Source: Sweltsa coloradensis (Eukaryota; Arthropoda; Insecta; Plecoptera; Chloroperlidae). From it: DNA of 64,000 nucleotides. Location: assembly GCA_024449915.1 (NCBI GenBank), contig JAMZAV010003176.1, forward strand, positions 1 through 64,000. The letters are read 5' to 3'. Positions 10,733 to 21,699 of the stretch are shown in pieces. Both the position numbers and the translations under genes were made by a program. The notes beneath the pieces are model-generated. The model ran no database searches and was not told the DNA's origin. It saw only the letters and a list, made by a program, of their open reading frames with translations. Positions within the stretch are counted from its first letter, which is position 1; each line of letters starts with the position of its first letter.

Positions 10733-12331
10733 GTGTTACCTGATGTATTATCCCCACGTATGATGCGTTGGAAATTGACTTTAGGATGTTATCTGTATGA
10801 TATCAAGTACCGTCCAGGTAAAGAGAATTCAAATGCAGACTTGTGCAGCCGATTACCGATCCCAGGACCGGATACACCAGAGTACCCGGAACCAGCGGAT
10901 GTGTGGTTACTACAAGGACAGCCTGCAGAACTTCCAATCTCGGCTGACACCATACGTCTGGAGACGAAGAAGGACATCATTCTTTCTAAAGTTTTAGCTG
11001 GTGTGCTACATGGCTGGGAACCATCGAAGTTACGGTTGAGTTTCAACCCTACCTTCGGAATACAACGGGGTTATCGGTGGAAAGGTGGGTGTCTTCTCTA
11101 TGCCAACAGAGTAGTGATTCCCGAGAGTCTACGAGTCGATGTTCTGAAAATGTTACATGCAGTCCATCAGGGAATCGTTGCGACAAAGGCAAAGGCCAGG
11201 AGTTATGTTTGGTGGCCAAACATGGACCGAGCAATCGAAGAAATGATTGGCCAGTGTACATCTTGTGCTGCAAACAAGCGTGCACCCACAACATCGAACG
11301 TGATTCCATGGAGTGTCCCCAGTCGACCGATGTCGCGTATACACATTGACTTTGCAGGGCCTACGGAAGGACATACATTCTTCATAGCTGTGGACGCTTA
11401 CTCTAAGTGGCCAGTTGTGAAGAACACCCGGGGGTCACTTACGGCAAAGACAGCGATTGACGTTCTCCGAGACATGTTCACGGACTACGGGATTCCCGAT
11501 GAGATCGTTTCAGATAATGCGGCAGCATTCAAAGGAGAGGAGTTTCAAGACTTTCTTTACAAAAACCAGATTAAACACATAACCTCAGCACCTTACTCGC
11601 CTGCATCTAACGGTTTGGCAGAACGTTATGTTCAGACGGTTAAACAACACTTACAAAAGTTCACGGCGGATAAGTGGCGTTTGGAGTTGGGAAACATTTT
11701 GTTAGCTCTGAGGACTACACTCAGTACCAGTACCGGGGTGACTCCGGCAGAAATGCTAATGGGCCGAAAAATCCACACAATGCTCGATAAATTACATCCC
11801 AACAACAAGACTTCTGTGGAGAGGGAGAGTGTGGCTGTTCAAGCTCAACAATCAGACTTTCCTAGCCGACAATTTGCAGAAGAGGACTCAGTGATGTACC
11901 GCAACTATGGTCCTGGACCAAAGTGGCTGCCTGGGAAAATATCGGAAGTACACGGGCCCAGGAACTTCACCGTCGAAGATGCCAGTGGAGCAGTACGACG
12001 CGTACATCTAGACCAAGTTCTACGCAGAAGTTCGGTGGTACCAGTGGTAGCAAGGGCGACTCTTCCCGAAGCTTCCCAAGTCCCGAATAGTGCTGTAATG
12101 CCACCAGATGCTGGCAACTCCAGTGCTGTTATACAAAATGATAATTCTGTACAAGAACGTTGTACAGATCCCCAGGAACCATCTACGTTTAGGGTTCAGT
12201 CTCCTGTTGAGTTGACACCTTCAAAATCCCTAATTGGACTGAGTAACTCAAACTCAACTAGTCGTCACTCTTCAAGGGCTACAAAGCCACCATCCTATTT
12301 GAAGGATTCATTGTTAGTTTTTGGATCATGA
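10733..12331 (+). CDS. Gypsy integrase, intact 532-residue frame
   Basis: The start of the frame is the end of RNase H (MMRWKLTLGCYLYDIKYRPG, NADLCSRLP). An HHCC zinc domain (MLHAVHQG ... QCTSC) lies near residues 140-180. The DDE core has D near 206 (HIDFAG), D near 260 (VSDNAAAF) and E about 35 residues later (GLAERY), matching a D-x35-E spacing. A C-terminal GPKWLPGKISEVHGPRNFTV segment is the usual GPY/F-like module. This is the longest intact frame in the window. The start codon shown is only the first ATG; in the live element it would be part of a polyprotein. Confidence 0.93.
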   Translation: MLPDVLSPRMMRWKLTLGCYLYDIKYRPGKENSNADLCSRLPIPGPDTPEYPEPADVWLLQGQPAELPISADTIRLETKKDIILSKVLAGVLHGWEPSKLRLSFNPTFGIQRGYRWKGGCLLYANRVVIPESLRVDVLKMLHAVHQGIVATKAKARSYVWWPNMDRAIEEMIGQCTSCAANKRAPTTSNVIPWSVPSRPMSRIHIDFAGPTEGHTFFIAVDAYSKWPVVKNTRGSLTAKTAIDVLRDMFTDYGIPDEIVSDNAAAFKGEEFQDFLYKNQIKHITSAPYSPASNGLAERYVQTVKQHLQKFTADKWRLELGNILLALRTTLSTSTGVTPAEMLMGRKIHTMLDKLHPNNKTSVERESVAVQAQQSDFPSRQFAEEDSVMYRNYGPGPKWLPGKISEVHGPRNFTVEDASGAVRRVHLDQVLRRSSVVPVVARATLPEASQVPNSAVMPPDAGNSSAVIQNDNSVQERCTDPQEPSTFRVQSPVELTPSKSLIGLSNSNSTSRHSSRATKPPSYLKDSLLVFGS

Positions 12332-12481
12332 TGCTTTTGTTGATTCAATTATTAAATCTTTAAGTTTTAGGTTAATTTCATTCCAGTTTTACAAGGTTGC
12401 ATAGTATGTTTCCTAAAAAAACTGATTCCTGTATTACAATCTTAGTTAGTTACTGTTTTGGAATATTGTGCTACAAGTACC

Positions 12482-12925
12482 GGGTCGGGGCCACATCACC
12501 AGAATATCCACTGCCACACAATACCCACAACACCGAAAAACAGACTATGCCACAAGACCGAATATTTTCGACAGAGGTATCCACAGCACAAAAATGCCAC
12601 AAGACCGCAAAAATCCGAGTCGTGGCACTAGCAGGATGGGTCCTTCATCACAAATTTTCAAAATTGTGACGAACGACCTATCTAGATGGGCCGTAAGACC
12701 GAAACGGGTGACTTTGCACCGAATACCCACACACACAATCTCCACAACACCGAAAGCTTTGACGCCGCAATGCCGAATGATTCGGCTTACGACCCATCCA
12801 GGACGGGTCACAACCCCGAACATTCGGGGGTTCGCCTATCCAGTATGTGCCACAACCGAAAACATCGGCTACGACCCCCCAGGACGGTCCCAACCCACCG
12901 CAACATTGCTTCCTTTCAAATATTT
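12482..12925 (+). repeat. Left terminal region of the MULE-like element
   Basis: Made of irregular repeats of CCACAACACCGAA, CACAAGACCGAA and CGACCCATCCAGGACGG. Diverged from the right terminal region. Confidence 0.7.
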
Positions 12926-15486
12926 TTTGAAACGGGTTGTGTAACACCTTGCGTTCGCCTAGGCACCCTTAGACCTTGAGAGGAAGTTGTCTCTTACTAG
13001 GGCACGGAGGAAATGTTAGAGAAAAGTGGGTGACAGACTGCTTGCTGTTAGCCGCTTTTGTGACTCATGAATGCACGCCAGTGCAACATCACTACAAAGT
13101 CATTGTTTTATTTTAATTTTTTTTAAATTCTAAATAAAATGTTTCACTCAGCCATTGGATTAGCCTTTATAAACTTTTAAAACACATCTAGAAAAATCAT
13201 CAGGGAATTTTGTTCCTAGGCCTATACTAACTCCAATTTTGTCGGGTTACGAAGATGGGTAAAAGATTGCTTGAAACACGCTCAAAGTCACTCACAGTTC
13301 ACTTTTGTTACTTCCTCCTCCCATAAGTGAGGTGTAGGAAGAATTTTTACTCCAAATATGGGCGCGGGTTTACGGACTATATGGACTAATCACTTAAAAA
13401 CATTGTTGCCGTAATTCAAACCAATCAAACGTAAATATTCTCAATTCTATTGAGATACAAAGTTGAATATAATCTTTGGTTGAACCTTGACTCTTTCCCG
13501 CGCAACGCCGCATAGGGCATGTGACGTCACGATTAGGTGAACACCTTTGTTATTAAGTAATTTTTTACTGCCATCTGCTCAGATTGTATGGATTGTTAAA
13601 TAATACAACACTTTCAACTTTTTTAATCTGAAAAACGAAGATGATTTATTCACTTTATTTCTGTTGATAGCACTGGAAAGATTTAGAATAATCTCTGAAT
13701 AGTGTATAAGGGCGAAGGGGTAAAAACAGAACAGCTGAAAAATATGCATACATAGTTCAGTTTTTCACATGTTAGCCTATAGGTGCGTCCTGGTTGTACA
13801 TAAAATCTCAGCCAGGGCGCCGTTTTGGGCCCTCTAATTAGTAGCAATAAGGCGCCCGGCCCCGGCCCGCACGGGTACGAATGCATCCTGGATGAGATAC
13901 TATTTTAATTTGGGGCGATGTGAATCGAAACAGTGTCAGTGCGTTGTTAACCGAGCGTTAGTTCGGGGTTCAACAATAATTTTTTGGCATTTTACGGGAA
14001 TGGCAAATACTAGAATAAATCTTTTACTAAAAATTAAATATATATTACGTTTTCTCAACACGATTCAGGCATTTTGAAAGTATAATCCAGAAGTTAATGT
14101 TTAAAAAAAAAAATTACCATATTTTCTAATATCTTATTTCATGCCTAAGGGTGGCACACTATTGTCTTGTCTTATTTGGGTAAGTATATACTGTACTATG
14201 TAATCATGCATAAAAATGCAGCAACATTATTATACTTGTAAATTATTGTGTGTGCGAGGTGAGGAGGAGGAGGGGGGGGGGGAGGATTAGCAAATGCAAT
14301 GCTATCAGTTTTAACTTTTGACAATAATTGACCGTCCCCGATACTATTTATTTGGGGACAAGAAGATAATTATCAAACCTACGCACCCCCAGACCAAAAT
14401 GTGCCTAGTAACTTAAAAAAATATATTAAATCCCAAAAACCCACAATTCTGCCATATAATCAATTATCACGGATTATTGAACCCAAGGCGTACCGCAAAT
14501 TGCCCCGCAAGAAACGTTTGGGGACGGGACCCCTAGGTAATAAAGTCTAATCGTCACAACAAAATCATCAGATTACTTTTAGGTATAATTCCCCATACAC
14601 CATAAAATTATTTAATTGCTGTAAACTACTGGCTTAATTATAAGTACGTTTTCCTTTGTAAAACTACTACTCCCCCTCCCTTTTGGGTACCTTTGGGTCT
14701 TTTATGGATTGGATCAACGTTGCTTTCGTCGTGAAGACTTTCTTTTGACTATGAGAAAATACCTCGGGTGTTTTTTTTTTTTTTAAGTTTTTGTCTGTTC
14801 GCGCACTACCGGAAAATGGCTACTCCGATCCTGATGAAATTTTCAGAGGCCCTTTGAAATCTCTGAACCTTAGACCTGTCTCTTTTTTGGGAACGATAAA
14901 AAAATTCTTATAAACATCGAAATCTTACTATTTTTCTATTTAAGTTTGTTCACTCTCAACGAATTTTCCCGATCTTGGAGAAAATTTTCAGGTATCTTTC
15001 GAAACCTCCAACATGTCGTTGATGTTAATACTGCTTTTCATCGAAGAAATGTATGTACGGGATAATTGTACTGCTACGATTGCCACGGGTTTTGGTACAG
15101 CTGAAGAAAATATATTTTACATGAAATTTGCATTTGACTTATTTAAACCCCATTTCCAAACTATTTTTAAGTGTTATTTCGCTCTGAAGAAGCTTTCGAA
15201 AGCTAGTAGGGTCCCAACATTTACCACCATTTTGAAATTGTTATTCGATGTTTAACAGTGTAATAACAAAATCAAGTAAAAAATTTTAACTAGAGAATGG
15301 AGTTTGCAATTTGATGATTTAGTTGTTAAAAATGTATTAAGTTTTCTTGTGTGTAAAAAATAGCACAATTTAAAATTTGGTATGACAATAAAAAAGATCT
15401 GTTGGGTTTGCGGACCGGGCCCTCTTACACACCGAACCCCCACCTGCCTCCCGGGGGGCGTCGGGTTCTCATTTACGCCACTGCAT
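12926..15486. other. Interior of the MULE-like element
   Basis: Mostly AT-rich. 14270-14284 is a G run. 14780-15005 holds two damaged copies of the HINE-A body (CCGATCCTGATGAAATTTTC and CTCTGAACC). 13783-13888 and 15400-15480 are GC-rich blocks with GGGCCC motifs. No coding sequence is supported. Confidence 0.45.
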
Positions 15487-15667
15487 TAGACGAATGAGCG
15501 AGCCATGTTTTGAGAATCCATGTAACATTCCCTTTCATCCCCCTATACCTAAGGCTGGATCCAGCATGTGTCTCTACTCTCTCCTCCCTAGCCCATCATA
15601 TTAAATGCAAATGTTTCCGGGTTTACTCAACATTGAAATGGTTTTACAATGACTTTGGCGTTTTCCT
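15487..15667 (+). mobile_element. HINE-B copy
   Basis: Starts TAGACGAATGAGCGAGCCATG after a T and ends ACTTTGGCGTTTTCCTTA, a damaged form of ACTTTGGCGTTTTCCTAG. Contains CTCCCTAGCCCATCATA of the family core. Confidence 0.65.
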
Positions 15668-15709
15668 TAAATCTGCTAATATTAGCCTGTATAGGTTTTT
15701 TAATTGTTA

Positions 15710-16110
15710 AAAAAATTTATGAGTAATTGGGTTAAGGTCAAAATTTGTATTTTTTGAAATATATTCGTAAAACGTTTCATCTCTACTGCCACAATAATGT
15801 TTTTTTGTTTGTCACAATGTTTGTAGATTGTAAGTAGATAGAGCAAAGTTCATAAGCCACACTGGCATAAAGAGGTTATTGTTACAATAAAGCCACAAGT
15901 TTGTAGTCATTTATCTGAATTTTATGTACGTTTACATTTCACAGTTATATACCATCTTTATGCCATTATTGTCTTATGGTTTTTAAAACTAAGCTAAATT
16001 TTAAATTTCTATTATAACAACGAGAAAAAATAAAACATTATGGTACCAATAGAAATAAGACCCCGAACTATCCCCCCCATCCCCCCCCCCCAAAAAAAAA
16101 CGACTTAAAT
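15710..16110 (-). repeat. Diverged copy of the 57.6-63.4 kb inverted-repeat arm
   Basis: Shares with 58790-59000 the order AAGGTCAAA-TTT-TATTTTTT, AAACGTTT, CACAATAATGTTTT, GGTTATT-TTACAAT and GTAGTCA. 16860-16960 continues with the counterpart of 58580-58650. Confidence 0.6.
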
Positions 16111-16740
16111 TGATAGACGCTAAATTTACTTCATTGAAGAGTTACTTTTTGTAACTTATTATTAAATTAACATGTATTAGACTATGAAAAAAATATATAT
16201 TGTCCCTATTTTTGGGGCGTACCGGCTGTTAATTTGGCATATTGCGCCTTATTGCACTATCAAGTCCAATTTTAAAACGGCTTTTCAGATTATCTTCATT
16301 TTTTTATTAATTTCGTCATCTCTTTGTTCATATAGTGAACAAGTTTGTAAAGGGTTTTTCGGAAGGGATTCAAGCTATAATTTTTTTATTTGCCCCAAAA
16401 TTTGCCCCAACACTCAACTCAATGGGTTAAATAAAAAAAATTTAAAAACTTGTAAGTTGTAATCCCTTCCGCATAACCTTACGAAACTTGTTCACTATAG
16501 AACAAAGAGATGACGAAATTAATTTTAAAAAAATGAAGATAATCTGAAAAGCCGTTTGAAATTGGACTTGATAGGCCCAGTGCAATTAGGCGCAAATATG
16601 CAAATTAAACAGCGGTACGCCCCCCGGGAAAATAGGGACAATTTTTTGTTTTTTGTTTTTTTTTCATAGCCTAATACATGTTATTTCAATAATTAGTTAC
16701 AAGAAGCAACTCTTCAATGAAGTCAATTTAGCGTCTAGAA
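16111..16740. repeat. Foldback element with about 250-bp arms
   Basis: 16120-16370 (TTGATAGACGCTAAATT, TTCATTGAAGAGTT, GGGGCGTACCG, GTTCACTATAT-like) is inverted at 16465-16735, separated by about 95 bp. Arms differ at scattered sites. It lies within the diverged copy of the 58-kb arm. Confidence 0.85.
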
Positions 16741-16896
16741 AAGGCCTTAAACTATTTGCTATCAATTAAAACATTTTTTTTTAAATATTACAAAAAATAT
16801 GTTTTAATTAAAAAACCATGGTTGTAAGGTTTTAAAAATTATAAAAACGATTTTTCTAAATTCAATTAAATTTAAAATTTTCATTTAGGGGATGAT

Positions 16897-17317
16897 TGAT
16901 ACCACCACCCCATGGGGATTAAGGGATTTTTATGGGTGATAAAGTGTTTTTGGTTCCCAAAGTAAAGTCATTGAAAACGAATATCAGATGAAGAGACCAT
17001 TGAAGAAGAACTGTCTAGTCTCCGTAAACCTTATCTATGAATGGGTTTCCCAAAATTTAATATGCAAAAGGCGTTTTTACATAAACCTAAAAGCGTAACT
17101 TATGTTGATACCACCCCCCCGATGGGGATTTTAAAGGGGTTTTTTATGGGTGATAAAGTGTTTTGGTTCCCAAAGTAAAGTCATTGAAAACGAATATCAG
17201 ATGAAGAGACCATTGAAGAAGAACTGTCTAGTCTCCGTAAACCCTTATCTATGAATGGGTTTCCAAACTTTAATATGCAAAAGGCGTTTATACATAAACC
17301 TAAAAGCGTAACTTATG
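16897..17317 (+). repeat. Tandem duplication, two units of about 208 bp
   Basis: GATACCACC-CCC-ATGGGGAT through CCTAAAAGCGTAACTTATGT occurs at 16897-17106 and 17107-17317 almost unchanged. Confidence 0.9.
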
Positions 17318-17753
17318 TAACAACGGTTGGAGATGAGACACCTAAGGCTCAAGCTTACCTTTCCAAAACAGTGGCGTAGGAAACCCTTGGGTCCTGCAGA
17401 GGGATTAAACATAGTGATTTATAATTTATCTTTGTTTCAGTACATTTCCGTCGTGAATTGATATTATTTTAGAATGTCTAAAAGAGAACCAGCCCTTCAT
17501 TCACAGACGTCTGACAATTTGTCAGCTTACGAGGAGCACTTTCAGCCCATCCTAGTTCGGGAAACCCGCGTAGATTTGCCCGAAGCGCCCAACTAGCGGA
17601 TAACCTTGGTACTACAGCAACCCAAAAGTCATTAGGTGACCCGTGTCGCGCCTTCTCAGATGCCTACTTCAACTTCCTAAGTCTAGCGGGTTGCATAGAG
17701 GAGTTTACGCAGGGTGCGTGAAACAGGGGACGTTTCAAAACATCGTTTTGATC
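17318..17753. other. Sequence between tandem duplication and MULE end
   Basis: GC content is higher here. A frame around 17475-17720 contains a few retroelement-like residues but no motif I can name. No gene called. Confidence 0.3.
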
Positions 17754-18206
17754 ATCACATCACCGAATATCCACTGACACACAATACCCACAACACCGAA
17801 TTCACAGATGAAAAATGTTAAAGTATTTCAGATGTGGCATGCCCTGTCGTAAGACCCAAAGTTTCGGTGTTGTGGCACATACTGGATGGGTCGTAAGATC
17901 GAATTATTCGGTGTTGTGACACAGGTATCCACAGCACACAATTGCCACAAGACCGAAGAATTCGGTGTTGTGGCCCTAGCAGGACGGGTCGTTCTTCACA
18001 ACTTACTTTAGATTTTACCGATTTTCGGTCTTGTGGCGATTGTGGGGTTGTGGGTATTCGGTGATGTGGCCTATTCTTTTGTTTGGACTCTGAAAATAAA
18101 ATTATCGGTCTTACGACCCATTCAGAAATACTTTAACATTTTTCAACTGTGAATTCGGTGTTGTGGGTATTGTGTGCAGTGGATATTCGGTGATGTGCCC
18201 CGACCC
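17754..18206 (-). repeat. Right terminal region of the MULE-like element, itself a foldback
   Basis: 17757-17832 (CACATCACCGAATATCCACT to AAAGTATTTC) is the inverted copy of 18125-18197, so this end could fold on itself or be a separate nested MITE of the same family. Confidence 0.7.
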
Positions 18207-18215
18207 ACAAGTACC

Positions 18216-18312
18216 AAATCATTTTCATTATTTCATTTCATTATTGGTACCTAAGCTCACGTATGACTTTGTAATTTACTTGTATGCATTGTATACTGTT
18301 GAGGGAGAGAAT
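18216..18312 (+). other. 3' untranslated end of gypsy with polypurine tract
   Basis: Continues the sequence broken at 12481 after the second copy of ACAAGTACC. Ends TTGAGGGAGAGAAT directly before the 3' LTR, a polypurine primer site. Confidence 0.8.
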
Positions 18313-18535
18313 TGTGGTGTATTCAAAGTTCAAAACCTCCCGCTTACTTGCCTCGCCAATTTACAAGGCGGTGTATAAAAGAGTATGGCGTGCTTCCTTT
18401 GACAAAACTCATGCACAATATCATTTAGTAGATTTAGTACAACGTTTTATAATAAATGAAACTTTAAAGCTTACCAGATAATCATGGCTATGCATTATTA
18501 CGAGCCTTACCTACACCCACATACATACATAAAAA
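18313..18535 (+). repeat. 3' LTR of the gypsy element
   Basis: Matches the 5' LTR from TGTGGTGTATTCAAAG to CATACATACATAA with small gaps. Followed at once by the second TTGCT. Confidence 0.9.
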
Positions 18536-18540
18536 TTGCT

Positions 18541-18866
18541 CGTGGCTCCTCGTTCCCTGCCTGTCCACGCAACAAGTTTTGATGTTTACCATCTAGCGCT
18601 AGTTACCGTCCCCAAAAGCTCCGTTTTGTTTTGATGTCAAGTAGAGATGATTAAAATCTCATCTTAGTGTTTTGTAAATTCAGACTTTCGATGTTCAATT
18701 TAAATTTAATTTAAATTTAATTTAAAAGTTCTAAGTAAACAACCCAAAACAAAAAAAACTGAGCTTTTGGGGGCGGTAGCTAGCGCTGCGGGACAACAAT
18801 TAACATGTGCGCGTGAACAGGCAGGGAAACGAGGAGCCACGAGCAAACATCTAGGAGGCAGTGGTG
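18541..18866. repeat. Foldback element whose left arm received the gypsy insertion
   Basis: CGTGGCTCCTCGTTCCCTGC at 18541 is inverted at 18820-18842, and TAGCGCTAG-ACCGTCCCC-AAAAGCTC at 18590 is inverted near 18755-18785. The outermost part of the left arm (CCACTGCCTCCTAGATGT) is at 8032-8049, on the other side of the gypsy element; its inverted partner ACATCTAGGAGGCAGTGG is at 18848-18865. This confirms the gypsy borders. Confidence 0.8.
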
Positions 18867-18964
18867 AAAACAATGACCAAGACATCCAGCAAACGATGCG
18901 GAATAAAAACAAAAGGCAAAATTGTATGCTGGCCGAAAGAGAACCACCCAATTCATGTACTACA

Positions 18965-19224
18965 ACTAGAGAAACGCCAAGTCGTTGTTAGACGAGTGAA
19001 TGAGCCATGTGTTGAGTACTCGGTAACATTTCTTCTTCCCTCCCTAGCCTATCATAGGCTTTGAGTGGCGCATTATGGCCGTACAGTACGCGTTCTTATA
19101 CCAATTAAACTTAAAAAACCTATTATTTATACCCAATTTTAATTATCAAACTTAAATGGAAATGTCCCGGGTACCCAACACGTGAATCGCTCACTCGTCT
19201 AACAACGACTTTGGCGTTCCATAG
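18965..19224. mobile_element. HINE-B copy, palindromic form
   Basis: Begins CTAGAGAAACGCCAAGTCGT and ends with the complement ACGACTTTGGCGTT-CCATAG. Core has TAGCCTATCATAGGC and GGCGCATTATGGCC. Confidence 0.8.
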
Positions 19225-19292
19225 TCTAGTTGGCTAAGGCGTCTTATAGCCGAAATGTGGGACACGTGGGTTCAATCCCCTGGTCGGCAGTG
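19219..19292 (+). repeat. tRNA-like block joined to HINE-B
   Basis: TAGTCTAGTTGGCTAAGGCG is an A-box D-arm and GGGTTCAATCCC a B box. The same block (minus strand) adjoins another HINE-B copy at 22988-23040. Anticodon stem pairing is poor, so it is a tRNA-derived repeat rather than a tRNA gene. Confidence 0.6.
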
Positions 19293-19460
19293 TTTTGCCT
19301 TTTTCTAGATAATGTTATCTAGATAATCATCTAGATAACATTGTGTTATCTATTATCTCATCTAGATAACATGATTTCAAAGTATCTATTATCTTATCAC
19401 AGATAATATTTCTGGTTATCTATTATCTGAATCTTCACATTAGATAACAGATACAAAAAA
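19293..19460. repeat. Palindromic TAGATAAT repeat, left arm of foldback
   Basis: Repeats of CTAGATAATGTTATCTAG. An inverted, low-quality partner lies at 20815-20945 (TTAGATAAAA, GCACAACACTGCTGGTCCGG against CGGCAGTGTTTTGCC). Confidence 0.6.
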
Positions 19461-19651
19461 TCAGAATCACTACCAATAATGTTAACACGACGTCTAAAAT
19501 AGTGTTTGTTTTTTTATCATGATTTTCAATGGGAAGATTAAGATTGGGCAAAACCTAGATCGTAAATTTAATCTGGTTTGCTTTTTCGCATGTGGTTTTT
19601 TGTAAGCAAAGAATGTCCATTTTTTTTCAATTTGGGGACTTAATGAATACA

Positions 19652-20425
19652 GAACCGCTTCGCGAACGCTTTTTTAGTCGCATTAATAGATGATTTTTGT
19701 AAGTTTTTAGTATGCTGGGGAAAAAAATAGAATAAAAAAATATCTCGGGGCCCAAAAGACTTGCTTCTGTAAGCATTGAGTGATTATTGTCAATTTTTAT
19801 ATTTTATATTTGATATTCCCATTGAGTATAAAAAACCCAACTAAAAAAAGATATTAGTTTATTATACCAAATAAAAGGCTTTTTTTAAAATTTATTTCTA
19901 GAATTTTGGAAAATTTTTTTTCCCTTTTTTTTTCAAAAGGATCATCACATAATTTAATGTTTGTAAAATAGAACGTTTAGCCCATCCCGTTTGGTCAAAT
20001 CGCCCCCAAAAAATCACGATAATATCGTTTTAAAAATTGGGAAAAAAAACGTAAAATACTTTTCTATGGAATTGTTTTTTTAAATGTCCCTAATAATTGA
20101 AAGGGATTTAAAACTTTTCCCATAAAGTTTTCATCAAGATCGGGTAGCCGCTTTTCCCGGGCGAGAAAAATATCACGAAAAATGCATTAAAAAAAAGGGA
20201 AAATTTTGGTAAAAGAACAATTCATGAAAAAATTTTTTTCTTTGATTGTACCCAAAAAGTGGCAAGCCTATTCAGAGATTTGAAGGTCCCCCTCCAATTT
20301 TCATCAAGCCATATGCCTTTTCCCCGGTTAGAGTGCGAACAAACGGACAGAAAAAAAAACAAAAAAACACCAAGCAAATTTTTTGGGGGGGTCCCGTGAA
20401 ATTATTGGTCTTCGTTTTGCTCATC
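19652..20425 (-). mobile_element. HINE-A2 copy in low-quality sequence
   Basis: Minus strand ends ATGCGACTAAAAAAGCGTTC and begins with TTTTGGATGAGCAAAACGAAG. The body has the complement of GATATTTTCGTG and CTTGATGAAAAT. Flanked by the TAGATAAT foldback arms. Confidence 0.6.
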
Positions 20426-21019
20426 CAAAAAGTTTGTCTTCCCCCTTTCAATTTTTCGTTTAACTTTACCCGGGAAAAAAGGGTTTTTTTTTATTTGAAC
20501 TTAAAAAAATTACGGTAAGCTTAGATGTATTTTTTTTAGATTGACTTGAACTTTTCAAAATTTTTGCCTACAAGTAAAAACATGAACTTTTGAAAGTTCA
20601 ATATCGTTTAAAAGAAAAACAAACTTAGCTTTTAAAAGGGCCCCTTTAAAAAAAAAAAATATCCCAAACTTTCAGTCAAACTATCCTTCCCTGTTCCCAT
20701 TGATTAAAGAAGGCAGACCTAGATTAAACCCGAAAATATTACGGAAAATTGAATTGGGGCTTTAAGCCGATTTTTTTTTAAAAGTATCTATTTTTATTTT
20801 AGAATTAAATTGCAGTATATTATTAGGGTAAATTCATGTCCATTATCTATTTTCGTATTAGATACTTTTTTAGGAAGAGTATATTATCTTTTTTAGATAA
20901 AATTTTTTGGTTTTTGCACAACACTGCTGGTCCGGGGAAAGATTTTAAATTTTTGGGTTGTATTTAAAAAAATATTAAAAATGTTTTTAAATGCATATAA
21001 AAGCAGTGTAGTCCCCTAT
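20426..21019. other. AT-rich low-quality sequence with right foldback arm
   Basis: 20815-20945 is the inverted partner of 19270-19460. Nothing else recognised. Confidence 0.4.
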
Positions 21020-21410
21020 CTTTGGGCAATAATGGAAAACAACGGAGCCGGTACGAAATACCTGTAAATATTGCAAGGGTTTTCTCAATCTCCCAGCGGA
21101 ATTTGGGGGTACCTTAGGCGTTCAAATTCGATCCACCTTGGCACGGCATTTCACAGCCAGGTAAATAACAAACAAAATAAAATTTTTTTCAAAATCAAAA
21201 CCATTGTCGTTAAAATAATTTCAAACACATTGGCAGCCTATTTTTCATTGTATTATTTTTTTGAGGTTTAAATCGCAATGAATCTAGCTGATTTTGTTAG
21301 CCGTTCTCAGCCCAACTCGTACCGGATGTCTGTTAAAAATTTCAGCGCAATCTGTTCAGCGATTCGGCTGATTTCGATGTACACAGACACACACACACCC
21401 AAAGAATCAG
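21020..21410 (-). repeat. R4 dispersed repeat
   Basis: Contains TTGCAAGGGTTTTCTCAATC, GGTACCTTAGGCG, CACGGCATTTCACAGCCAGG and TTTTGTTAGCCGTTCTCAG, and ends in ACACACACAC. Inverted relatives are at 22560-22900 and 38570-38830; 23230-23480 and 840-1010 are fragments. Confidence 0.75.
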
Positions 21411-21466
21411 GGAAGTGCCATATTTCTTTAATGGAAAATCCTCGGTCGCTTCGCTTCTTCGTCTAA

Positions 21467-21630
21467 CTAGCGACCGGGTGCTCTGCCGACAACAAAAGCG
21501 CAACAAACTCAACACACCTTACGACCCAGATCCATCTGTCATCATAAAGATCAGGGAAAGCCAGATTACAGCCAAACGCAGACAACAAGTCAAATAACGA
21601 AACTCATCCTTCCTAAAGAAATTCAACACG
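21467..21630 (+). pseudogene. Fragment of gypsy-type pol 3' end
   Basis: The frame reads RVLCRQQKRNKLNTPYDPDP, VIIKIRESQITAKRRQQ, a stop, then RNSSFLKKFNT. It resembles the C-terminal end of gypsy integrases (VLxKQxKxNKLxTPYDPxPxxV ... VTRNxSFFK). Confidence 0.7.
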
Positions 21631-21699
21631 CTGGAGTCGGGGACACACAACAACAAAAATCAAGAGAGGGATGGTGCTCCGGGCCAGACCAAGGAGGTA

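Larger units (their letters stand above)
12482..18206. mobile_element. Mutator-like (MULE) insertion with 9-bp target duplication
   Basis: ACAAGTACC occurs directly at 12473-12481 and 18207-18215. The ends are inverted: GGGTCGGGGCCACATCACC at the left and its complement (with one base fewer) at the right, extended for about 60 bp (GAATATCCACTG, ACACAATACCCACAACACCG). The terminal regions (about 440 bp each side) are built from repeats of CCACAACACCGAA and CCACAAGACCGAA. A 9-bp duplication with long terminal inverted repeats fits the Mutator superfamily. No transposase frame is seen, so it would be non-autonomous. Its interior holds other repeats (HINE pieces, a foldback, copies of the 58-kb element). 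Confidence 0.8.
8055..18535 (+). mobile_element. Ty3/gypsy LTR retrotransposon, split by a 5.7-kb insertion
   Basis: Two related LTRs (8055-8281 and 18313-18535) start TGTGGTGTATTCAAAG and end CATACATACATAA. The direct repeat TTGCT lies outside both (8050-8054 and 18536-18540), a 5-bp target duplication. Inside are gag, zinc knuckles and protease, RT, RNase H and integrase in the Ty3/gypsy order, all plus strand, with several frameshifts and an RT deletion, and a purine tract GAGGGAGAGA before the 3' LTR. Without the insertion (12482-18206 and one target copy) the element would be about 4.75 kb. No envelope-like frame is present. Confidence 0.93.

Noticed and set aside
12397..12979. Several overlapping frames of 89-158 codons
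   Set aside because: They come from the repeated CCACAACACCGAA motifs of the MULE end and show no protein-like composition.
8055..18535. Endogenous retrovirus with envelope
   Set aside because: After the integrase the frame ends and the 3' LTR follows once the MULE is removed; there is no envelope-like frame.
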